From contig CM019716.1 in NCBI GenBank assembly GCA_009760885.1, positions 7,163,938 to 7,227,937 of the forward strand: a stretch of DNA of 64,000 nt, written 5' to 3'. Every line of letters begins with the position of its first letter. The stretch's first letter is position 1. This stretch comes from Achatina immaculata. Lineage: Eukaryota; Mollusca; Gastropoda; Stylommatophora; Achatinidae. This document shows positions 32,371 to 44,300 of this stretch, one piece after another. Made by a program: the position numbers and the translations under genes. A model generated the notes under the pieces. That model saw nothing but the letters and a program-made list of their open reading frames with translations. It had not been told where the DNA came from and made no database searches.

Positions 32371-35300
32371 GTTAGCAGTCTTTGTTTTATTTATTAAATC
32401 TTTCTTGATGTATGGGTTCTGAGTTTCGATGAACATGGTGGTGATTCTCCTGCAGCTATGAGCTAAAAGCTGTTGGCTGATGCTGTAGTGAAGAGACTGC
32501 TGTTTGTAGTTAATTTTGGAATATTCGAGTCGTGGAAATAGTGGTCAGATGTTATTCTTTGTATGTTGGTGCTTACCAGCATGTGAAGATTAATGCAATC
32601 ATGCGTGGAGCTTATGGGAATAAATTTCAGTGGACTCTAGTGAGGCAAGATATGGAGAAAAGATGACAGTCATAGTTCAGCCACATACTGATGAAGTTTC
32701 AGCTTTTTATTGTACACTAGTTTCAGCTTGTACATCCAGAAGGACAACAGACCGTCTTGAAGAAGATAGCAGACTGTACATGAGCTTTGGCGGTCCTGTC
32801 TTTGAGCTGTTTTAAGACTTCGCCGGCACATGGAGCTAAAATGCAAATAATATGAAATGGTAGTTATGTTTTAAAGATGGTGCAAAGAAAGATTTTAGTA
32901 GCCCCTACTTTGATCATTTCTGATTTCTGACCAAAAAATTATGTAGTCTTGAAGAAGATTTATGTACATTTTGCTTGGTAAAAGAAAAAAAAAAGTCTTG
33001 TTTCTTGATTATATGTCATCCTATAATCATACGTGGGTGAAGAAGTCTGCTGCTCTACATAATATCTTTCAGCTGTGTGGATTTAAGCTATGAAGAAGAG
33101 ATAGTATTTTTATCATCATTTAAAAAAAAAAAGTGTACCAGGGATGCTCATGCTTGTCTAGACATGCACTAATTTGAAATGTTTCTGTTCTTGCATTTAT
33201 TAATTTAGGACAAAGGAAGACTAATGGATGGGCTGAAACATGCCTCAACAATGCTTGGTGAACTGCGAACGTCACTGCTGTCTCCTAAAAGCTATTATGA
33301 GTGCTGTATCCTGTGAAGATTTTAATTGTTGAAAACAAGTTGTAATTTGCCAAAAATGATGGGAGATAAAAATCAACTGAGAGCAACAGCAGGGTTGTAA
33401 TTTTCTGCCTACACAAAAACATAATATTCAAGTGATCAGTGTTAGCAAACATTTTGGTGACTTTTTTGTTTTGTTTTGTTTGGTTCTGCTTCCTGTAGTC
33501 AGTACATTTCTGTAAGCATAAGTAAGGACAAGGGAGCTAAGCCCACATGTACAATTCCTCTTGCTTATCAGTGTAGTGGCAATAACAGTCCAACTATCTT
33601 AGAAAATTATTCTCTCTCTCTCTCTGAACCTTAAGTGCCCAAGGCACATGGGGCTTCCGCAAGGGTTTTCCACAAACACCTGTCCTTTGCCTTTTTTTCC
33701 GCTCTTGCCCAGGTGAGCCCTCTATTGCTCAACATCCTTTCTTTTGTTCTTCTTCATGTCTCCTTTGGTCTACTTCTACTTCTTTTCCCCTGTGGTGTCC
33801 ATCTTAGTGCTATTTTTTTGTAGTGAGTTATCAGTCATTCGCAGCACATGTCCCAACCATCGCCAGCTTCTTTCCTCAATAATTGCTGTCAGTGGCTTCA
33901 TCTGAATTTCTGCCAACAAGATTTTTAAATTCTTCGTAAACATTTAGTCTGGAAAGAATTCTACTTGTTTTCTATGGTTTTGGTGATTTTCCAGCATTCA
34001 CTTCCATAAAGTAGTACACTTAGAACATTACTCTAAATATCCTGATTTTTGTCTTCATGCTTAGTTTTTTAGATTTCCATAAAGTATGCAGCATTGCAAA
34101 AGCCTGGTTTGCTCTAGTAAGTCTGCTGTTGATGTCCTCTGTGCTGTCTCCATTTTCTACTACTCTACTGCCAAGATATACAAATTTGTTGACCTCATCC
34201 ACTAACTTGCTATCTACTCTGAGTACATTTCTATTGTTCACATTTTGCTTCATTAACTTTGTCTTTCCTACGTTGATCTTTAATCCTTTGTTGTTAGCAT
34301 TCTGAGTTAGTTTGTTTATTTTATCTTGCATATCTTTGTGGCTGCTTGACAGATGTCGTCTGCAAATTCAAGGTCCTTCAGCACTGTGTCAAGTGTCCAT
34401 TGTAATCCTCTGCGTTTGTCTGATGTTGCCTCCTTCATTAACCAGTCTACTGCCAAGATAAATAATGTTGGTGATAGTACACATCCCTGCTTCACTCCTG
34501 TTTGTACCCTAAAGCTGCTGGAGGTATGTTCTTCACAAACCACTTTACACTGAAAACCCTCATATAGGGCTTTGATTACATTTACTATCTTATGGGGGAG
34601 GCTATGCCATCTTAGAATTTTCCACAGTGCATCTCTGTTGACACTGTTAAAGGCTTTCTCAAAATCTATAAACAATGCATATGTTGTGCTATGCCACTCA
34701 TTTGCCTGCTATAATATTTGTCTAAGTACAAATACGTGGTCTATGCATGATCTTCCTTTCTTAAATCCTGCCTGCTCTTTTCGAAGTTTTCCCTCAAGTG
34801 CTGGTACAATTCTGTTAGAAAATTATTGCATATATTTGGTCCCATTGGTGCTATCCATGCCAGTCCCAGATATCTTTATTTTTAACGTTCTTTAGTTAAT
34901 TGTCAAAGATAAAGGTAAAATTCGCGTTTCCATGTCATTATTTAGTTAATTATCCTTAACTAAAATTGATAGACATGGCTATTTCTGATGAGCTGCGACA
35001 CCTTGAGATGTATCTCGTTGACGAGTTCCAGAAGGGCAGGAAAGTGGCTGACTTGTATGAGCTTGTACAGTATGCCGGAAATATTGTGCCGAGACTGTGA
35101 GTTGGAGTGTCACCTTGAAAGTGTCCTATTTCTATGTCCTAGTTGCCTCTTTTCTGTGAGCTTGATTTCTGATGTGGAACCTTCCAGATTATAATTAGTA
35201 CCACTCTTCTGCTTACACATGCACACAGACATACACACACACATACATATACAGACAGGCAAGAAGGGGCTTCCTGTCAGATGTATGGAAGGAATGACAA

Positions 35301-38300
35301 CTTACAGAGATTTGGTGAAGTTCTCCAGTGTAGTTGAGAGTAAACAGAATGAGGCATTAACTCAGACACTCACAGGTTCTAAGAACTGTTATTGCCGGAG
35401 GTGGGGTGGAGAATTCGATCTCCGCTCCAACGGCGTGCGTCTCAAACAGCCTCTGGCAGTCAAGTCCAGCTCCTGGCCTTCCCGTGGCAGAACTGTTTAA
35501 ACTGACAGGAGAAGGGGCGAAGGCAAATATCTGGTGCCTGAAAACCAGATGCTTAGGGTAGATGAGTGGCACGTTTGGTAGCTCATCTGCCGCTGCTGGC
35601 GAGATTCTTCAGCTGTCATGCGTGGAGTGGTGCTCTTCCTGGCCAGTGAAGAAAGGTGCAAATGGGGTTGCCGCTTGGCACCACTGCGGAAAAGGTGGTA
35701 GAAAGGATAAAGCGAAGCAAACAGTCAAATCACGGCACCTCTGGTCTGGAGGTCGGCCATGTCCTGAGTGCAGTCATATCGAGTGAAATGCATGAACCGG
35801 TTTAACCCAGAGGTTAAGACACTGCTGGCGAGATTCTTCAAATGCCGCGCGTGGAGTGAAGCTCCTCCCGGTCAAGGAAGAAAATGCGGAAAATAAATAA
35901 AGGTTGCTATGCGGCGCCAAGGTGAAAAGGTGAAAGAAAAGATAAAGTGAAAATTAATCAGTATGTCCAGTAGTATCGCTGCGAGAGTTACACATACCAC
36001 GGCGCCTCTGCTCTAGAGGCCTGCCACGTCCGAAATACACCTACACTGGTGAAATATGCCTAAACCGGCACACACCAGGGGGTGAAACTTGATGGCCAGG
36101 CATGTCACACCACCTCCACTCTAGAGGTCGGTTACGCCCGATATACACCCATACTGGTGAAATATGCCTAACCGGCTCATACCAGGGGTGAAACTTGAAG
36201 GCTACGCATGTCACGGTACCTCTGCTCTAGAGGTCGGTCACACCCCAAACACACCCATACTGGAGTAATATGCCTAAACCGGCTCAACCCAGGGGTGGAA
36301 GTCACTAATGGCGAGGATTCGTCCTCCTGGACAAAAGCTCCATCCTGGTCACAACTAGGAAGGGTAGCGGCCACGACCACAAAATGCTGAAGTCAGAGAC
36401 ACTGGACTAGGGCAGTCTAGATAGGCAACCACCTCTCACCCGGCGGGGATGTATGCGTATCCTAATCACGCTGAGGTTTTCTGGTGAGAAAGTCCAACAC
36501 TGTGCTGGATGGATAACCACCTCTCACCCGGCGGTGATACACGGGTATCTCAAAACACGTCGAGGTTTTCCCGTGAGAAAGTCCAACTCTAGACTAAACT
36601 GGTGCAATGAAAACCATGGTGTCACGCAATCCCGCTTCTGAGACCCACCAAGAATACAGGCTCAAGTCCTGAGATACTCTGAACCTCTTGTGGTCCTCTC
36701 GGGGATCTCGTGTGGTCCTTTCGGGGAAGGAAGAAGAAGAGACTCACAGCTAGGATTATGTCTTAGGGTTAATTCATTCATTCATTTGCATGTCCCTTGC
36801 GGAACTTTGCCTTCCTCTTCTTCTTCATTTGCTTCTACCACCAAGACCGCCCTGTGATCCTACCGAATTTATGCCTGTGGTCCTCGTTATGTCCTGTGGT
36901 CCCCAAAAGGACCACACGAGATCCCCGAGAAGACCACAGGAGGTTCAGAGTATCGCAGGGCTTGAGCCTGTATTCTTGTTGGGTCTCAGAAGCGGGATTG
37001 CATGACACCGTGGTTTTCGTTGCACCAGTTTAGTCTAGAGTTGGACTTTCTCACTGGAAGACCTCAACGTGCTTTGGATATCAGTATATCCCCGCTGGGT
37101 GAGAGGTGGTAGCCGACCCAGACCAGAGTTGGACTTTCTCACCGGAAAACCTCGACATGTTTTGAGATATCCGTGTATCACCGCCGCGTGAGAGGTGGTT
37201 GCCCATCCAGTCCAGAGCTGGACTTTCTCACCGGAAAACCTCAGCGTGATTAGGATACGCATACATCTCTGTCGGGTGAGAGATGGTTCACTATCTAGAC
37301 TGCAATGGTCCAGTATCTCCGACTTCAGCATTTTGTGGTTGTGGCCGCTAACCCTTCCTAGTTGTGACCAGGATGGAGCTTTTGTCCAGGAGGACGAATC
37401 CTCGCCATTAGTGACTTCCACCCCTGGGTTGAGCCGGTTTAGGCATATTATCCCAGTATGGGTGTGTTTGGGGTGTGACCGACCTCTAGAGCAGAGGTAC
37501 CGTGACATGCGTAGCCTTCAAGTTTCACCCCTGGTATGAGCCGGTTTAGGCATATTTCACCAGTATGGGTGTATATCGGGCGTGACCGACCTCTAGAGTG
37601 GAGGTGGTGTGACATGCCTGGCCATCAAGTTTCACCCCCTGGTGTAGCATGATAAAAACCTACAGGAAGCCACAAACACCACCACATGATGACTATCACA
37701 TGCTAAACAGAAAGGAACAAGTCACCATCTTCCGTCTCCGAACAGGACACAGCCGACTCCGAAATCATATGTATACAAAGTTTAAGGTTGGTACTACTAA
37801 TCTATGTACATGTGCCCAGGTGCCCCAAACCGTGGAACATATCCTCCAGAACTGCATCAACTACGAGACACTGAGAAATAATTACTGGCCCAGTGAAACC
37901 ACTAAAGAAGATAAGCTCTACGGTTCCATACATGAGTTACAAAAAAACAGTGAAATTTATCCAAGAGACAGGACTGCAGATATAGACAGACAGTGCGAAC
38001 GAAGAAGAAGAAGAAGACCCCCTGGTGTGTGCCGGTTTAGGCATATTTCACCAGTGTAGGTGTATTTCAGACGTGGCAGGCCTCTAGAGCAGAGGCGCCG
38101 TGGTATGTGTAACTCTTGCAACGATACTACTGGACATACTGATTAATTTTCACTTTATCATTTCCTTCACCTTTTCACCTCGGCGCCGCACAGTAACCTT
38201 TATTTCTTTTCCGCATTTTCTTTCTTGACCAGGAGGAGCTTCACTCCACGTGCAGCATCCGAAGAGTCTCGCCAGCAGTGTCTTTGCCTTCCTAATAGCA

Positions 38301-41300
38301 GTTCTTAGGCCTCTCAGTTGTGAGCAAGATGGCCTGCTGCTGATGCATCCATCTGCAGATCATCAACGATGTCTTGCAGCCATCTTCGCCTTGGTCTTCC
38401 TCTCTTTCTTTTTTCCCATTATGTACCCTTCCAAGACAGTCTTCTCTAGATTGTCATGATGTTTAATGTGTCCAAAATATTTAAGTTTTCTCTATTTAAT
38501 CCTCTTTACTAGCCAGCCTACTTCAGTATTAAGTTCTTGTATTAAATATACCAAGAAACCCAAACAGCAACATGGAAAGTCAAATAGGAAAAAGATCTGG
38601 TGGTGAGGCCCCCAGGCCAGATAGATCTAATGTTAACACTGGGGAAGAGTGTGAGACAGAGATCTTGGGGTTATGGGAGCCAAATTTGATCTTTGTACAG
38701 TTTTTTTTTTCTAAGTTATTGTTAGATTAGAATTTTCTTTCATATGTGCTGTCCCTAGCTCTCCTATATGTGCTGTCCCTAGCTCTCCTATATGTGCTGT
38801 CCCTAGCTCTCCTATATGTGCTGTCCCTAGCTCTCCTATATGTGCTGTCCCTTGCTCTCCTATATGTGCTGTCCCTAGCTCTCCTATATGTGCTGTCCCT
38901 AGCTCTCCTATATGTGCTGTCCCTAGCTCTCCTATATGTGCTGTCCCTTGCTCTCCTATATGTGCTGTCCCTAGCTTTCCTATATGTGCTGTTCTTAGCT
39001 GTCCTTATGTAAAGTAAAAAACAAGATATTAACATTCTGAAGTGATACTAGCACCTAATGAGATTGTTGGTGATGGTGATTTCACCAGTTTGTGAGTGGG
39101 CTATGGAACATATTGGGCAACTCATAGTGGTTGTGAGGATAATTTGAGACAATTCATTGGGGGTCTTTTAGTATTAAAAGGTTAGAAACACTGCATTAAC
39201 TGAAATGGCTGGCCAAGAACAAGTCGAGTGGAGGAGGTTTGTCTTACCTTATGCTGAGCTGAAAACTAAGAAGCGTGGTATGAAGACACTTCTTGTAAAG
39301 AGGAGCTGAGATGACTTGTGTCACAGGTGGCGCTGATACACCAATGGAAGAAAGACATGACCGTCTCCCATCACCACTTTTCCTGTAACAGGATGTGATA
39401 GTGCAGGCTGGACCTTAGGTTGTGGATTAACATGTAACTTGTCACTCTACTGTTGTCATTTGTGTAGAAAAGATTATTCATGCATCCAGCTGGAGGAGGA
39501 GGAAGGGGTGATTATAGTTCATCCTATAAATGAAAGTATTCTTTGGGAGCAAAACTGTAGAAAACAAGCTGAATCCTTTCTAGACTGTTTACGAAGAATT
39601 AGAAGAATATTTTGGCTAAACACCATAAGAACATCTTGATGGCAGAAATGCAGATGAAGCCACTGACTGAAATTATTGAGGAAGGACGCTGGCGATGGTT
39701 GGGACATGTGCTCCGGATGACTGATGACTCCCTACCAAAAATACCACTAAGATGGACACCACAGGGGAACAGAAGTAAGGGTAGACCAGAAGAGACATGG
39801 AAGAGAACAGAGAGGATGTTGAGCAAGAGTGGAGAAATAGGCAAAGGATAGGCATTTGTGGAAAACCCTTGCAGAAGCCCCTTGTGCCGTAATCACTTTC
39901 TAATTTGAAATGCTATATTCTGTCTGTCCTAAATTACTTCTGGTTCTAAACTGCTTTTCTGTTTCCTGATTATCTATTGACTCAACCTGTCCATCTTCTC
40001 TGTTTGTCGTTGCTCTCCTCTCCCTTTCCCCAAAACTGCTTGTCTGTCTTTTATATCGTTAAGTCAGTTGTCCAAAAAGACATATCTTTAGATATTTCTG
40101 TTGGTCAGCTGGTTGACTCCATATTGTCTGGATCCTGATTGGAATTTGGGATGAGTCAGTCCACTCCCCTTGGTGGTCTGCTGGACTATTCATGTATGCA
40201 AATTGCATCCTAAGATTAGCAAATATGCCTCACCTGTCAGTAAGTCTGTTACGTCAAATCCGTCTATTCAATTTTCTCGCTTTGGGTAAACTCTTCTTAT
40301 CCAGTATCAGATGTTTGTGATACCTGATGGGGTCCAACTCTGCTTACACAGTGTCCATCTGTTTGTTTCCATATGCACTATTATCTGAGTAAATCCTCCT
40401 AGTTCATATTCTGGATGTATCTCCTTAATCTGCCTGTCTCTCAGCTTCATTATGCCTAGTATTTCTAAGTATCTACTTAATTCTATTATAATAATACTAA
40501 TACCGTGGGAGTGTTCTTCTTCCATCAGTACCTACTTTCTACTTATCAGTAATAATCATAACTATAATAACTCTTCCTGTGCCACAGGAAAAAATATATC
40601 TAGATCTACTTGGGATACATTCAAGAGCAGTGGGGTGGTCACAGGCCATGTCCATATCCCTATCTACATCATCAAAAATTGAAAATTTTCGATGTTTCTC
40701 TTCCTTTTTCTCGCTCGGCATCGCTCGTAACTAAGCATTCTTTCACCATTTTGAAAAGTGTCACCGGAAACACGGACGAAATATGTACAATCTAAATGTT
40801 ACACCGGTTGTTTTATTGAAACAAACTAAGAGTTGCTATATCGACCCTACGTACAAATCGAAAAACCGGAAGGGTCACTACAGCGCCCCAAGGCACGGGA
40901 AGAGATAAAATGCTAATAATGAAATAATAATAATAATACTATCCTAATTTACAAGGCTATAATAATACTACAGTCATAACTTATAAGGCACTATGCTACA
41001 GAAGGCCCCCAAAGTCATGTTATAGCTGGGAGGTCCTGACCTGTCTCAAGTCAAGAGAGTCATAGCATGCTGTTGTCATCACAGTGATCATCGGCATCAC
41101 TGTTGGCCAGAGCAATAGCCATCTCAGGTAGCTCCTTTTTTCAGAATGATTAGACGGCTTGGATATACAAAATTAGAAAAAAGTTAGCCAAACAGAAAAC
41201 TGATGTTTCATTCAAGTGCAGCTTATAAGAGGACAAAAAGCACAGCTTAAAAAAAAATGGAAAGGTCAAAAGGGCAGTCATTGAAGAAGGAAGTCTCAGA

Positions 41301-44300
41301 AGACAAGAACTGGACAGAACAGAGTATTGTTAAGAGATTACTAGAGAAGAAGTAATGAGGCCATGTTTGTGGTAATGGAGCTTGAGGTGTCAGAACTTTG
41401 TAGAAACATAAGATTAATTGATCTTTTCATGTATGATAATATAACTGTTGACAGGTACCTGCTGATCACTGTGGGGACAGTTTACATAAAATCGAACGAG
41501 CTGTCCAGGAAGGATATCTTAAAAGATTTGGTGGAAATGTGCCGAGGCGTTCAGCATCCGCTGCGAGGTCTTTTCTTGCGAAATTACCTGCTTCAGTGTA
41601 CCAAGAATGTTCTTCCAGATTCTGTGGAGGATCAAAGGCATGTTTAGTGATGAAAAAAATTAATAGAGCTGTACTAGTCAGTTATATTTAAGTTCTGGAG
41701 ATAACTTGGTCATTGTTAGAAAGTTGTAAGTTTGAGACAACTTGGTCTTAGACAGTTATAAATAAGTCTAAGACAACTTTGTCATTGCTAGACAATTTTA
41801 AGTAAGTTTGAGACAACTTGGTTATTGTTAGACAGTTATAAATAAGTTTAAAACAACTTGATCATTGCTAGAAGATTATAAATAAATTAGACCACAATTT
41901 GTTTTTGGCTGGAAGGTTATAAGTAAATTAAGCTCAACTTGATTTTTGCCAGGAGATTATAAGTAAAGTAGAAACACCTTGGCCTTTGATGAAAGTTTAA
42001 AAATTGGACACAGCTTGGTTTTAGCTAAGAAGGTTATGCATTCTGTGTTACACTCCACCTCAAGACAAAGAACAGAAATATCTTCTGCAGGGAACATCCT
42101 GTGATACATGATGCAGTAAATTATTTGCCAATGTGAGTAGGTTTTGGCAGTTAAGAAGACTCTTTAATTGAGATACTTTTGGACAAGCTAAATACAGTAT
42201 AAGTTAAAGTACTACACTATAAGATTATTTTCTGTCAGTTTTGTTGTTTGTACGTTGGTTCTTTAATGCTTTGACTATTCTAGGTTATGTTTTCGATTGT
42301 CATTTTGTCACTGGCTGCTCATGTCCAGATATTGTGTTGATGAATGATAATTGGTAATTTTTTGGCAGCACCGAGAGCAGCGGAGGAGAATCAGGTACTG
42401 TGATGGATTCTGTGGATTTCATCCAGCTAAACTTTGCTGAGATGAACAAGCTGTGGGTGCGAATGCAGCATCAGGGTCACTCTCGAGACAGGGAGCGTAG
42501 GGAGAACGAGAGACGAGAGTTACGGATCTTGGTGGGAACAAATCTTGTTCGCCTCAGTCAGCTGGAGTGTATCGATGTGGAGAAGTTCAAGCAGGTATCC
42601 CACAATGCTCTTGAAATTAGGCTGAAAATTAAAAACATTTTTCTTTAAACTGACATAGTAATCTACAGATATAAAAAGAAGGTCTGTGCAGAACAAGAGA
42701 AAGTCACAAAAAAAGAAAGGGATAATTTTAAGAAGTAAATGAATAGCTAGTCAAAAATTGGCTTACAACACGGGGTCACCTTGCAGTGGATTCCCTCCCA
42801 CTGTGAGATACCAGGCAATGAGAAAGCTGACCATCTGGCCAAAGAGGGGACTGAAATGGAGCAACCAGACGTAACAGTCACCTATAATCAGAAGAAAAGC
42901 ATGATAAAAACCTACAGGAAGCCACAAACACCACCACATGATGACTATCACATGCTAAATAGAAAGGAACAAGTCACCATTTTCCATCTCCGAACAGGAC
43001 AGAGTCGACTCCAAAGTCATATGTATACAAAGTTTAAGGTTGGTACTACTGCTCTTTGTACATGTGCACAGGTGCTCCAAACTGTGGAACATATCCTCCA
43101 AAACTGCACCAACTACGAGACACTGAGAAATAATTACTGGCCCAGTGAAACTATGATCTTTCAAAAGGGTTAAGAATTGGGCACACAGGCCCATCTGACA
43201 TTCTGCCCTTTATCATACATTTTTCATTCTATTCCAGACATTCTACAAATATGCTGTTCATGTAACAAACATAATTAACATTGAAGCTGAGATACATAAA
43301 ATAAAATATAACATTTATATTTCACTCTTAAACATTCACTCAGTACAGAAATAACTACATACATTATAAATGACTATCTACTAAACAAAATTTTCGGGAC
43401 TATTCAGAAAACAATTAATTGTATTCGGTGTCTGTAAGAGCAGTTTAAGATAACTTTTAAGTTTTATAATTCATGGAGGCATGTAGTCGACATCAAATAG
43501 ATATTGGGAAAGCTTGTAGTTGTAGGAAGGAGTATAATTTATATTTTTATACAGAATGGGAGGGTATTCCAAAGATGAACAGCAGGATAACTAAAGCTTT
43601 TCTTATAAAGATCAAGTCTAGGTTTTGGAAGACATATGTTCAAGCATTGGCTGCACTTTGGGCTAAATTTAAACAGGTTCCATAGATAAGGCGGGGCATG
43701 CTGTGAAAGAATTTGATGTACTAACTTGGCTTTGCTGAAGAGGAACCTGTTCTTAAGAGGCATTATTTTGATACATTTGTGCTGGTTAGTTGTTTGTGCT
43801 TGATCTTTATCACTAATAAGCTTTACTGCTTGCTTTTGGAGTGAGCAAAGCCTATATGAAAAAAGATAAGCTCTGTGGTTCCATACATGAATTACAAAAA
43901 ACAATGAAATTTATCCAAGAGACGGGACTGCAGATATAGACAGAAGAAATGAGTAGCTACAACAGAGGAGAATTTTGAAGCCAATTATGGTGTCCACTTA
44001 TTTCATAAAATGTTTTTCCTTTGTTCCAGATTTTGTTCTTCGTCTTTGTCCTTTAATTTTGTATGGTACATTATCAGGGGCACGATAGTGACCCGTCTTT
44101 TGAATTGAAAGGTTGTGGATCTGTAACTCTCTGCAGTAGCCTTTGGTAGGTCAGGCTGTGAAAATGGGCATAAGCACTTTAACATCGATGAAGTGTCATG
44201 ACAGGAGCAGAAGTATGGTTTTATCATGTATTTCAGAAAAATAGATATTCCTTCTTATGTAAAATGTAGACTATTTATATTTTTTCTTTCAAGTAGTGAG

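Noticed and set aside
37035..37508. 157-codon frame in retroposon R3
   Set aside because: It is not kept open in R1, R2 or R4 and consists of translated internal repeats.
38727..39035. Open frames of 88-102 residues over the 24-bp array
   Set aside because: Pure tandem-repeat translation on both strands; no support as genes.
41638..41650. GT donor at CAT|GTTTAG for VPS35 exon 4
   Set aside because: Leaves phase 0, whereas exon 5 needs two carried bases; it would shift the conserved frame.
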